A stretch of 37,075 bases of DNA from M30B66 sp040882555 (GTDB lineage: Bacteria > Bacteroidota > Bacteroidia > M30B66). The position numbers and the translations under genes were made by a program. This document shows positions 14,528 through 22,339 of this stretch, piece by piece; positions within the stretch are counted from its first letter, which is position 1, and each line of letters begins with the position of its first letter. The notes under the pieces were generated by a model. The model saw nothing but the letters and a program-made list of their open reading frames with translations. It did not search any database and was not told where the DNA came from. Location: NCBI GenBank assembly GCA_040882555.1, contig JBBEBC010000047.1:1-37075 (forward strand). The letters are read 5' to 3'.

Positions 14528-15725
14528 GGTTTAATAGTTCAGACAGTTCATCGACTATATCAACGGCAATTTCTGTTTTTGATTTTGTTTCAAAACTTTT
14601 CCAGACTCCACCTTGCTTTCCAATCTCAATTTTATTGGAGTCACTGCCAAACACCTTATTATTCTCGCCTAATACATTTAGTACTATAAAATCGAGATTC
14701 TTCTTCTTTAATTTAAGCTCCGCATTCGATCTTCCCTCAGTGGTTTCGAGTGCAAAACCAACAAGAATCTGCTTCTCTTTTTTCTGCTTCCCTAACTCAA
14801 CAAGTATATCCTTACTAGGCTCAAGATCAATTTTTAACATCCCATCATCTTTCTTGATTTTGCCATCAACCCTATTCTTAGGTTTAAAATCAGCAACTGC
14901 CGCGGTCATAATAGCTGCATCTGCATCACCAAAACCGACTAAGCAAGCATTGTACATCTCCTCGGCTGTTGTTACATGAATAAGTTTAACCTCTGGTCTC
15001 AGTTTTAAATTAGTGACAGGGCCACTAACCAATGTAACCTTTGCTCCTCTTGATGCAAGTTCATTTGCAATTGAGTATCCCATTTTTCCTGAAGAATGAT
15101 TGGAAATGAACCTTACATCATCAATAGGTTCAATTGTTGGCCCAGCAGAAACAAGTACATTTCTTCCTTTCAACAAGCGCATTTTCGAATCAAAAGCCTC
15201 AAGATAGTCAACTATTTCCTCTGGTTCACTCATTCTCCCTTCCCCTATCAAACCACTAGCTAATTCGCCCCTGTTAGGAGCAATTATAAGGTTACCGTAG
15301 GATTTAAGAGTTCTAACATTATGCTGGGTGGATGGATGATGCCACATATCAACGTCCATTGCCGGAGCAAAAAACACTGGACATCGAGCTGAGAGATAAA
15401 CGGCTACCAATAAACTTTCGCAAATTCCATTGGCACAATGTCCGAGAGTATTTGCACTTGCAGGTGCAATAACCATCATATCGGCCCAAAGGCCAAGTTC
15501 AACGTGATTTACCCACTCACCATTCTGTCCAACTGTAAATGAAGAATTTACAGGATTTTTGGTTAAAGTATGCAAAGTCAAAGGAGTGATGAAATCTTTA
15601 GAAGATTCGGTCATAACAACCCTCACTTCCGCGCCAGCTTTTATGAGCAGACGGGCAAGCAGCGCGCTTTTATAAGCTGCAATGCTTCCGGTAATTCCTA
15701 AAACAATCTTTTTCCGGAAGAGCAT
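14520..15725 (-). CDS. coaBC: Bifunctional phosphopantothenoylcysteine decarboxylase / phosphopantothenate-cysteine ligase
   Basis: This 401-residue cytoplasmic enzyme performs two consecutive steps of coenzyme A synthesis. The N-terminal flavoprotein half (to about 180) has GITGSIAAYKSALLARLL at 10-27, His74 in NHVELG and PAMDVDMW at 121-128. The C-terminal ligase half has VLVSAGPTIEPIDDVRF at 190-206, SNHSSGKMG at 208-216 and TAAVADFKPK. Two decarboxylase positions differ from E. coli: the PAMN asparagine is Asp124, and the flap cysteine of A-C-G-x-x-G-x-G-R-M is Ser157 in LASGLIGEGRM. I believe both are usual in Bacteroidota homologues, so this is probably lineage variation and not a defect. 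It sits 8 bp after the omega-like gene and overlaps the porD-like gene. Confidence 0.95.
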   Translation of the reverse strand: MLFRKKIVLGITGSIAAYKSALLARLLIKAGAEVRVVMTESSKDFITPLTLHTLTKNPVNSSFTVGQNGEWVNHVELGLWADMMVIAPASANTLGHCANGICESLLVAVYLSARCPVFFAPAMDVDMWHHPSTQHNVRTLKSYGNLIIAPNRGELASGLIGEGRMSEPEEIVDYLEAFDSKMRLLKGRNVLVSAGPTIEPIDDVRFISNHSSGKMGYSIANELASRGAKVTLVSGPVTNLKLRPEVKLIHVTTAEEMYNACLVGFGDADAAIMTAAVADFKPKNRVDGKIKKDDGMLKIDLEPSKDILVELGKQKKEKQILVGFALETTEGRSNAELKLKKKNLDFIVLNVLGENNKVFGSDSNKIEIGKQGGVWKSFETKSKTEIAVDIVDELSELLNHD

Positions 15726-15733
15726 GCCAGGAC

Positions 15734-16054
15734 TTATTTTTCCTCTTCTGTTTCCTTAGCAGGATTTCTGTAATATACTTTTCCCTCCTGAAAGTCATTA
15801 ATTGCAACTAAGCTAGGCTTAGGCTGACGCTCATAATGGCGAGAAATTTCAATTTGCTCGCGATTTTCAAAAATCTCTTCAAGATTATCGCTTGAAGTAG
15901 CAAACTCCTGAAGTTTTGAGTTTAACTCTTCCTTTACGTTCAATCCAATCTGATTTGCTCTTTTAGCGATGATTGAAATTGCTTCGTAAATGTTTTCAGT
16001 TGAACCTTCAAGTGTTCTTAAATCTCTCGTTACTGTTGTGTTTTCTACAGACAT
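15734..16054 (-). CDS. rpoZ: Omega-like RNA polymerase subunit (Rpb6 family, Bacteroidota type)
   Basis: A 106-residue protein matching the omega-like subunit that Bacteroidota encode between bamD and coaBC. NIYEAISIIAKRANQIG at 21-37 is the family core: omega proteins have a similar Y-x-x-x-x-x-A-x-R-A-x-x-I motif. The remainder is charged and ends in an acidic tail (KETEEEK). It presumably supports assembly of the beta-prime subunit. Assignment rests on the motif plus the conserved gene order, since the protein is short. Confidence 0.85.
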   Translation of the reverse strand: MSVENTTVTRDLRTLEGSTENIYEAISIIAKRANQIGLNVKEELNSKLQEFATSSDNLEEIFENREQIEISRHYERQPKPSLVAINDFQEGKVYYRNPAKETEEEK

Positions 16055-16075
16055 ATATTAGAATTCGAATTCTAT

Positions 16076-16891
16076 TTAGTTAACATTTGAAACATAGGCT
16101 GCATACTTTGATTTAGCTTTTTCAACTATCGTATTTGCTTCCTTTATGTTTTTTCCGTTTGCAAATTTATCAATAAAAACGTTATAGGCATCAATTGTTG
16201 CCCTATACCTTTCAGCTTTCTTATTTTCATAACTATTTTCAGCTAACAGATAGTTTGATTTAACTATTGTAAACAGTATAGTTTCCCTATAATCAGTCAT
16301 TGGAAAATCCTTCAAGGTATTATTCAAAGCAACGATAGCAGCTTTATAATCAGACATCTTATAATAAAGCATCCCCTTTTCAAATGATTTGATTTCCAAT
16401 TTAGCTCTCAAATTATCAATCAAGTCATTACACTCATTGATTCGAGTGCTGTTTGGATATTTATTAATGAACAACTGAAGTTCTTCAATAGCTCTATAAC
16501 TATTTGACTGATCTAAAGAATAAACAGGCGATCCTAAATAATAGCAATAAGCATTCATATATGACGCTTCCTCAGCTTTTTCACTTGCAGGATAAGTCTT
16601 TGCAAACTGCTCAAAATGATAGCTTGCGCTAATTAAGTCGTCAAGATAGTAATTGCAATAGCAATAATAATAGTATATGTCTTCAGCTTCTTTGGTCCCT
16701 CTTTTAACAGAAACCAATTCCTCTAAAAGAGGATAAGCCTTTTGATAATCCTTTTTATTATATAGCTGAAGGGCAACTTCATACTTCTTTACATAGTCAT
16801 TACTCTTCAGAACTTTCTGGTAATTACTGCAAGAAGAAAACATAATAAGAACTAGAATGGTTATAGTTCCTAGTTTAAAAATTGAATTCAT
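16076..16891 (-). CDS. bamD: Outer membrane protein assembly factor BamD (lipoprotein)
   Basis: Starting at the ATG at 16891 the product has 271 residues. The lipoprotein signal MNSIFKLGTITILVLIMFSS is followed by lipidated Cys21. TPR-like repeats follow, rich in Tyr: VALQLYNKKDYQKAYPLLEE, then AYCYYLGSPVYSLDQSNSY, IEELQLFINKYPNSTRINEC and FEKGMLYYKMSDYKAAIVAL. BamD feeds beta-barrel proteins to BamA at the outer membrane. The frame is open for 35 codons further upstream, but the lipoprotein signal must start at 16891, and a TTG-N17-TACTTTTG promoter ends only 5 nt before that ATG. It heads the bamD-rpoZ-coaBC-porD run (21 bp to rpoZ). Confidence 0.93.
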   Translation of the reverse strand: MNSIFKLGTITILVLIMFSSCSNYQKVLKSNDYVKKYEVALQLYNKKDYQKAYPLLEELVSVKRGTKEAEDIYYYYCYCNYYLDDLISASYHFEQFAKTYPASEKAEEASYMNAYCYYLGSPVYSLDQSNSYRAIEELQLFINKYPNSTRINECNDLIDNLRAKLEIKSFEKGMLYYKMSDYKAAIVALNNTLKDFPMTDYRETILFTIVKSNYLLAENSYENKKAERYRATIDAYNVFIDKFANGKNIKEANTIVEKAKSKYAAYVSNVN

Positions 16892-16896
16892 GCCGA

Positions 16897-16925
16897 CAAA
16901 AGTACGAAACTGCATGATGAACAAA
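16897..16925 (-). promoter_or_regulatory. Promoter of the bamD operon (TTG-N17-TAnnTTTG)
   Basis: On the minus strand, TTG (16924-16922) is followed by 17 nt and TACTTTTG (16904-16897), matching the TTG-N17-23-TAnnTTTG pattern described for Flavobacterium. Only five bases, TCGGC, separate the -7 box from the bamD ATG, so the transcript would start at or next to the start codon. This is the best-matched promoter in the window. Confidence 0.65.
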
Positions 16926-16966
16926 CGTGTGTTCATGACTTTATTATGGTCCAACTTAAAATTTCG

Positions 16967-16974
16967 TATTTTTG
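16967..16974 (+). promoter_or_regulatory. Candidate -7 element for the alpha-oxoamine synthase gene
   Basis: TATTTTTG matches TAnnTTTG and ends 30 nt before the ATG at 17005. No TTG is found at 17-23 nt upstream. It lies back to back with the bamD promoter in a 113-bp divergent region. Confidence 0.4.
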
Positions 16975-17004
16975 CGGCAAATTTGCTAACACGCATTGTT
17001 CACT

Positions 17005-18246
17005 ATGGACTTATTTGAAAAATTGAAACTAAACCGTGGACCATTAGGTTCTTACGCTAAAGACGTTCACGGATATTTTACATTTCCTAAGCTGGAAGGG
17101 GAGATTGGACCAAGAATGGTATTTCGAGGTAAAGACGTGCTTAACTGGAGTTTGAACAACTATCTTGGCTTAGCAAACCACCCTGAAGTCAGAAAAGCTG
17201 ACGCCCAAGGAGCAGCAGATTATGGTCATGCCCTACCAATGGGTGCGCGTATGATGTCAGGGAATTCTACTCTTCACGAACAACTTGAAGCTGAACTTGC
17301 CGCTTTCGAAAAGAAAGAAGATGCCATTCTGCTCAATTATGGTTATCAGGGAATCATGTCGGCTATAGATGCTTTAGTTGATCGCCATGATGTGATAGTA
17401 TATGATTCAGAATCACACGCTTGCATTATTGATGGAGTGAGACTTCATATGGGAAAGCGTTTCGTTTACCCACACAACGATATTCGTAACCTCGAAACTC
17501 AGCTTGAAAGAGCAACCAAATTAGTTCAGGATACCAACGGAGCAATTTTAGTTATTACTGAAGGTGTTTTCGGAATGAGCGGTGATCAAGGTAAATTAGC
17601 TGAAATCGTTGAATTGAAGAAAAAGTTCCAATTCAGACTTCTTGTTGACGATGCGCATGGTTTCGGTACAATGGGTAAAACGGGTGCAGGAGTTTCTGAA
17701 GAGCAAAATTGCATGGATGAGGTAGATATTTACTTCGGAACATTCGCGAAATCAATGGCTCTTATTGGCGGTTTTATTGCAGGTGATGCTCAAGTGATTG
17801 AGTTTTTGAGATATAATATGAGATCTCAGATTTTTGCAAAAGCTCTTCCAATGCCATTAGTTGTGGGAGCTATAAAGCGTTTGGAGTTATTAAAAACTCA
17901 GCCTGAGCTTAAAGAGAATCTTTGGAAAATTGTAAATGCTCTTCAAAGTGCTCTTAAAAAGGAAGGATTTGATATAGGAAATACTCAATCGCCGGTTACT
18001 CCAGTATTTTTGAATGGCTCCATTCCTGAAGCTGCCAATTTAATTTACGACCTCAGAGAGAATTTCAATATATTCTGTTCCATGGTTGTTTATCCGGTTG
18101 TTCCTAAAGGAGTTATCATGTTAAGATTAATACCAACAGCTGTTCATACTTTGGAAGATGTAGATTACACGATTAAAGCATTTTCAAGTATAAAAGACAA
18201 ACTCAAAGCGGGTCATTATGAGCGCGCCATGGAGAAAGTTGTTTAA
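17005..18246 (+). CDS. Alpha-oxoamine synthase family PLP enzyme (KBL/BioF/SPT-like)
   Basis: This 413-residue fold-I PLP enzyme belongs to the group that condenses an acyl-CoA or acyl-ACP with an amino acid: 2-amino-3-ketobutyrate ligase, BioF, serine palmitoyltransferase, and related sulfonolipid enzymes. The PLP lysine is Lys249 in FGTFAKSMALIGGF, the Asp/His pair is in LVDDAHGFGTMG (Asp215 or 216, His218), and the pyridine-stacking histidine is His138 in DSESHACIIDG. NWSLNNYLGLANHP at 47-60 is typical. The phylum carries highly similar proteins whose substrate is not firmly assigned. A TTG at 16996 could extend it by three codons, but the ATG at 17005 is preferable. A good terminator follows. 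No kbl, tdh or bio gene lies nearby to settle the pathway; lipid synthesis is a fair guess. Confidence 0.92.
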   Translation: MDLFEKLKLNRGPLGSYAKDVHGYFTFPKLEGEIGPRMVFRGKDVLNWSLNNYLGLANHPEVRKADAQGAADYGHALPMGARMMSGNSTLHEQLEAELAAFEKKEDAILLNYGYQGIMSAIDALVDRHDVIVYDSESHACIIDGVRLHMGKRFVYPHNDIRNLETQLERATKLVQDTNGAILVITEGVFGMSGDQGKLAEIVELKKKFQFRLLVDDAHGFGTMGKTGAGVSEEQNCMDEVDIYFGTFAKSMALIGGFIAGDAQVIEFLRYNMRSQIFAKALPMPLVVGAIKRLELLKTQPELKENLWKIVNALQSALKKEGFDIGNTQSPVTPVFLNGSIPEAANLIYDLRENFNIFCSMVVYPVVPKGVIMLRLIPTAVHTLEDVDYTIKAFSSIKDKLKAGHYERAMEKVV

Positions 18247-18269
18247 GAATTAAACTAATTTTAAAGAAG

Positions 18270-18296
18270 GCCTCTCGAATTTTCGGGGGGCTTTTT
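18270..18296 (+). terminator. Rho-independent terminator after the alpha-oxoamine synthase gene
   Basis: GCCTCTCGA (18270-18278) pairs with TCGGGGGGC (18283-18291) over 9 bp, using two G-T wobbles, around a four-base loop, and is followed by TTTTT. A second short hairpin, GGCC-TTTC-GGCC at 18301-18312, follows. Confidence 0.8.
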
Positions 18297-18384
18297 ATTT
18301 GGCCTTTCGGCCGATGTTTAATTTAGCTTAGAATAAGCAAACAGTGTAAGACAAAAACTTCTATTCAATGACTATATTCGCTGC

Positions 18385-19773
18385 ATGGCTTGGGTAGTAT
18401 TTGTTTTAACCTTTTTCCTATTATCCTATCTCACCCTAAAATTGGGCTGGGTTAAACAGGCTAATCTTAAAAAGTCTTTCGTCATCTCCGTCTTCATAAT
18501 TAAGATTTTATTTGGAAGTGGCATTGTATTCATTTACACTTATTATTATACTGACAGAGGCTCGGCAGATATCTATAAGTTTTTTGATGATGCCCAAATA
18601 ATAGCATCTGCCTTTCCCGATGATTACCCATCGTTTTTTAAACTCATGTCAGGAATTCATAATTCTGACCCTGAATTAGTTAAATACACATCCCAAATGA
18701 AAAACTGGGAGCCTCAGAGCTCCGAATGGTTAGAATTTACTCAAACAGAAAATTATAATATTTTTCAATCTAATAGAATAATCACTCGAATCAATGCTTT
18801 TCTATTGTTGTTTAGCTTAGGCAATATTTTTACTCATGTTATTTTTTTCAGTTGGTTGAGTTTAATTACTTCAATAGCTTTTCTAAGCATTTTTAGAAAT
18901 TTGCCTTCTTCTACCTACCTAGTAATTACCGTATTAGTTTTGCTGCTTCCATCGGTTTTACTCTGGTGTAGTGCCCCATTAAAAGACACGTTAACGTTGG
19001 CGGGTATTAATATATTATTTGTTTCGTTTTATCATATTTTCATTTCAAATCAAAAGAAATTGTTTCAAAATTTAGTAATGGTATTTCTATCTGCTGTTGT
19101 GATATTATTTACAAAATATTATGTTTTAATAGCAATTATTCCAGCGTTGATTTATTTGAATTTAACACAAATTCAAAATTTAAGAATCAGAAGAATATCA
19201 TACTTTGCCATTCCTGTTGCTTTCGCAGCTTTACTTCTAATAACACCCCATATAAATGAGCGTTTTGATGTTTTTCAAGTATTAAACAATAAACGTGAAG
19301 AAGCACTAAAAGCTGCAATTTTTGGGGAAGCCAATCACTTATTATTTCAAGATGTTGTTGATGGTGGTCAAATGGGCTTGATTTTAAAAGCCCCCAATGC
19401 AATATTTACATCACTTTATCGACCACTTATTATAGAAAAAACAGATTCCATAATAGTGAAACTTGCTTCTATTGAAAATCTTTTTCTACTGATACTGCTC
19501 TTACCTTTTATTTATTGTTTGTTAAAAAAACAACCACATCCATCAATAAAAATATCCCTTATTATCTATGTAATTTCTTTAGCATTTATTATTGGCTTTA
19601 CCACACCAGTTGCAGGCGGTGTAATGCGATATAAAACTGCGCTAATTCCGGCTTATTTAATAATTTGTTTAATCTCTTTAGACATGACTAAATTATTTCT
19701 AAGCAATAAGTATTTATATAAATTTCAGCAACGCATACTTAATGAACCTATCCATAACGCTGCAAAATCCTAA
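18385..19773 (+). CDS. Polytopic membrane protein of unknown function
   Basis: I do not recognise this 462-residue protein. It has around ten hydrophobic segments: two at the N-terminus (about 2-20 and 31-52), a soluble loop of roughly 85 residues (DRGSADIYKFFDDAQ onward to about 132), then closely spaced helices to the C-terminus, with another hydrophilic stretch near 295-335. The general plan, many helices with a large loop after the second, recalls polymerases, flippases and glycosyltransferase-C-like enzymes of envelope polysaccharide pathways, but no motif confirms that. No glycan genes lie beside it. Its DNA looks more AT-rich than neighbouring genes, hinting at accessory status. The 3' end overlaps the convergent regulator gene by 26 bp. 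Confidence 0.75.
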   Translation: MAWVVFVLTFFLLSYLTLKLGWVKQANLKKSFVISVFIIKILFGSGIVFIYTYYYTDRGSADIYKFFDDAQIIASAFPDDYPSFFKLMSGIHNSDPELVKYTSQMKNWEPQSSEWLEFTQTENYNIFQSNRIITRINAFLLLFSLGNIFTHVIFFSWLSLITSIAFLSIFRNLPSSTYLVITVLVLLLPSVLLWCSAPLKDTLTLAGINILFVSFYHIFISNQKKLFQNLVMVFLSAVVILFTKYYVLIAIIPALIYLNLTQIQNLRIRRISYFAIPVAFAALLLITPHINERFDVFQVLNNKREEALKAAIFGEANHLLFQDVVDGGQMGLILKAPNAIFTSLYRPLIIEKTDSIIVKLASIENLFLLILLLPFIYCLLKKQPHPSIKISLIIYVISLAFIIGFTTPVAGGVMRYKTALIPAYLIICLISLDMTKLFLSNKYLYKFQQRILNEPIHNAAKS

Positions 19774-20542
19774 TAGCCTGAATAGAAGAATTCACTTTTA
19801 ATTTCTTTAAGATTTTTTTCCTGTGTATTTTAATTGTTTCCTCACTCAAGCCTAATTTCTCGGATATTTCTCTCGAATTAAATCCTTTTCCAACCATATT
19901 TAATACTTCCCGTTGTCTTTGACTTAAAGCCTTAAGAGGATCTTCTTCTTCTACCCCAGGAAGTATTTCTGTGGTTTTATTTCCAATTTTTAAATATCCG
20001 GCAACTCTATCCACTGCATGATGATCTGGTAAGCAGGTAACTGTTCCTATATCTATACTCGAGCCAGTGCTTTGATCTTCTAAAATTTTATTTGATTGCA
20101 TACACCAGCAATAAGACATATCTGCCTTTTTAATTCTATAAAAAGTCTTGAAATTTACCCCTTTTCGATCATCTGGTCTAAGCTTTTTAATACTCGTACC
20201 TGCTTTAATCAAAACACTCATTAAAGAGTCATAGTCCGAAGGATGAATATAATTGGATAATGTTGAAATATGGCTATTTATAATTTCGCCTTTCTTTATA
20301 CCAATAAGCCTCGCTAGAGCTTCATTTGCGTAGACGTAGTTACCAACATTATAGTCAATAATATACACTCCTATATCAAGAGCTTCAAATAACTGAAGAT
20401 CAAATAGGTTGTTTTCTACAAATTCATCTATTGAATCACTAAGTTGTAACTTCCTAAAAGTGGAAATCATTTTAGTAAGACTATCCAAAGATTTGAAAGT
20501 ATTACTTTCTTTATCTCCTCCTTCAGGTTCATTAATAAACAT
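19748..20542 (-). CDS. PAS domain-containing LuxR-type transcriptional regulator
   Basis: A 264-residue soluble protein. Residues ~50-170 form a PAS-like sensor (ALDIGVYIIDYNVGNYVYAN at 54-73 and IHPSDYDSLMSVL at 99-111). Residues 204-262 form a GerE/LuxR helix-turn-helix: LKALSQRQREVLNMVGKG, then SREISEKLGLSEETIKIHRK at 223-242. There is no phosphoreceiver domain or kinase, so the PAS region probably senses a ligand or redox cue directly, or the protein binds a partner. It lies 63 bp downstream of pntB on the same strand without an obvious terminator, so it may be co-transcribed with the transhydrogenase genes. Two cysteines flank the tryptophan in YCWCMQ at 144-149. Confidence 0.9.
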   Translation of the reverse strand: MFINEPEGGDKESNTFKSLDSLTKMISTFRKLQLSDSIDEFVENNLFDLQLFEALDIGVYIIDYNVGNYVYANEALARLIGIKKGEIINSHISTLSNYIHPSDYDSLMSVLIKAGTSIKKLRPDDRKGVNFKTFYRIKKADMSYCWCMQSNKILEDQSTGSSIDIGTVTCLPDHHAVDRVAGYLKIGNKTTEILPGVEEEDPLKALSQRQREVLNMVGKGFNSREISEKLGLSEETIKIHRKKILKKLKVNSSIQAIRILQRYG

Positions 20543-20605
20543 ACTTGCAAGGTAGTACCTACACTCGTAACAATTTCTAACCCTAAAGGAGTATTTTCCT
20601 GAATA

Positions 20606-22000
20606 TTAAAGAGCCTTCAATTCGTTGGCTAAAGAGGTAAGTGCCGTTTTAGCATCCCCGAATAACATGCTTGTTTTCGGATCGTAAAATAAAGGATTAT
20701 CAATTCCTGCATAGCCCGCATTCATTGATCTTTTATTAACTATTACATGTGTAGCTTGATCAACCTCTAAAATTGGCATGCCATAAATCGGACTTGAAGG
20801 ATCTGATTTTGCAGCTGGGTTTACAACATCATTTGCTCCTACTATCAGGACAACATCCGTATTTGCAAATTCAGGATTGATTTCGTCCATTTCCATAAGC
20901 TTGCCGTAATCAACACTAGACTCAGCAAGTAGTACATTCATGTGCCCAGGCATTCTTCCCGCCACAGGGTGAATGGCATATTTAACTTCAACTCCTCTTG
21001 ATTCGAGTAAAAGCTCTATTTCGTGAATAACGTGTTGCGCTTGAGCCACAGCAAGTCCATAACCAGGAACTATGATTACCTTTTTAGAATAATTCATCAA
21101 AACAGCAAGATCAGCAGTTCCGATATCTTTAACAGATCCACCATTATCTCCTCCGCTAACAGCAGAAGCACTTCCTCCGCCAAAAGCCCCAAAAATTACA
21201 TTACTAAGAGGGCGGTTCATCGCTTTACACATAACAAGTGTTAGCAAGGTACCTGCTGAACCAACTAAAATACCCCCAGTAAGCATTGCTTTGTTCCCGT
21301 ATAAAAATCCGCCGAAGGCTGCAGCCAATCCCGTAAATGAGTTCAATAAGGAAATTACTACGGGCATATCTGCACCTCCAATCGGAACCACAAATAAAAC
21401 ACCATAAAGCAGGGCAAAGAAGAAAAGTAAATACAAGAAAATAGTAGAATCAAAACCAGGCATCACGATCATCAAAACAACCCAAATCACTAAACCGGCC
21501 ATAATTAACGTATTAATTATGTTGTAAGCTGGAAGTCTTAATGCCTTATTCAATGTGCCGTTTAATTTCAAAAAAGCAATCATACTCCCAGAGAACGAAA
21601 CTGATCCGATAACGAGCCCAGCTAGAACCGCAATCATAGCTCCAGTTTCGTGCATCATATGAGGATATTCAATCAAAGAAATTAAGGCTGCACAAGCTCC
21701 TCCCATACCGTTAAAAAGCGACACCAACTCCGGCATCTTTGTCATGGCAACTCGCTTTGCTGTAAGCCAGCCTACAATTGTACCAATGATAATAGCAGCT
21801 CCTATAAGCCCATAAATTAACATGGGAACCTCTGTATCGTGTAAAAATATAGTTCCAAATATCGCTACCGCCATTCCCACTGCTCCGATAAGATTACCTC
21901 TTCGAGCAGTTTTGGGATTACTCATCATCTTTAATCCGATAACAAAAGTTACCGATGCAATTAAATAGCAAACCTCTAATAAGGACAAATTCAAAGACAT
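20606..22000 (-). CDS. pntB: NAD(P) transhydrogenase beta subunit
   Basis: This 464-residue subunit supplies the second half of the membrane proton channel (domain II) and the NADP(H)-binding domain III. The first ~270 residues are mostly hydrophobic helices (for example GAVGMAVAIFGTIFLHD). Domain III starts near VIIVPGYGLAVAQAQHVIHE, the usual NADP-binding beginning, and includes HPVAGRMPGHMNVLLAE, VVLIVGANDVVNPAAKSDP, GMPILEVDQATHVIV and NKRSMNAGYAGIDNPLF. Length matches bacterial PntB. The enzyme uses proton motive force to transfer hydride from NADH to NADP+, feeding NADPH for biosynthesis and thioredoxin reductase. It is 7 bp from pntAB. Confidence 0.96.
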   Translation of the reverse strand: MSLNLSLLEVCYLIASVTFVIGLKMMSNPKTARRGNLIGAVGMAVAIFGTIFLHDTEVPMLIYGLIGAAIIIGTIVGWLTAKRVAMTKMPELVSLFNGMGGACAALISLIEYPHMMHETGAMIAVLAGLVIGSVSFSGSMIAFLKLNGTLNKALRLPAYNIINTLIMAGLVIWVVLMIVMPGFDSTIFLYLLFFFALLYGVLFVVPIGGADMPVVISLLNSFTGLAAAFGGFLYGNKAMLTGGILVGSAGTLLTLVMCKAMNRPLSNVIFGAFGGGSASAVSGGDNGGSVKDIGTADLAVLMNYSKKVIIVPGYGLAVAQAQHVIHEIELLLESRGVEVKYAIHPVAGRMPGHMNVLLAESSVDYGKLMEMDEINPEFANTDVVLIVGANDVVNPAAKSDPSSPIYGMPILEVDQATHVIVNKRSMNAGYAGIDNPLFYDPKTSMLFGDAKTALTSLANELKAL

Positions 22001-22007
22001 AGTAAAC

Positions 22008-22316
22008 TCAGTTTTTCTTTTTAAACATTTCCAACATTCTGTCGGTCACCACAAACCCACCTACCACATTTAAAGTCCCAAGCAATACTGCTAAAAAACC
22101 TAAAACTAACCCGGCATAATCATCAGTCTTTAAATGAAGCATCACGTAGATTGCTCCAACTATTACCACTCCATGAATGGCATTTGCGCCCGACATCAAG
22201 GGTGTATGCAAAACAGTTGGCACCTTGCCTATAACTTCAATCCCTACGAAAACAGAGAGGACGATGAAATAAATCATATCCATGTGATCATTCAGATAAA
22301 ATAAAATTTGTTCCAT
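22008..22316 (-). CDS. pntAB: NAD(P) transhydrogenase small membrane subunit (alpha-2)
   Basis: A 102-residue membrane subunit corresponding to the C-terminal membrane part of E. coli PntA, encoded separately as in Rhodospirillum rubrum. Three hydrophobic segments are visible, and VPTVLHTPLMSGANAIHGVV at 32-51 is the signature. It lies 23 bp after pntA and 7 bp before pntB. Confidence 0.94.
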   Translation of the reverse strand: MEQILFYLNDHMDMIYFIVLSVFVGIEVIGKVPTVLHTPLMSGANAIHGVVIVGAIYVMLHLKTDDYAGLVLGFLAVLLGTLNVVGGFVVTDRMLEMFKKKN

Positions 22317-22339
22317 GATTTATTGAGTAGTGTAATTAT

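Noticed and set aside
14635..14979. 114-codon Ser/Phe-rich antisense frame within coaBC
   Set aside because: Composition is typical of the reverse complement of an AT-rich gene, and coaBC itself is fully supported.
16892..16996. 35-codon upstream extension of BamD
   Set aside because: It would bury the lipoprotein signal and span the bamD promoter, and it overlaps the divergent promoter region.
18301..18312. GGCC-TTTC-GGCC hairpin as a separate terminator
   Set aside because: The stem is only four base pairs and no T-run follows; the real terminator is the hairpin immediately upstream.
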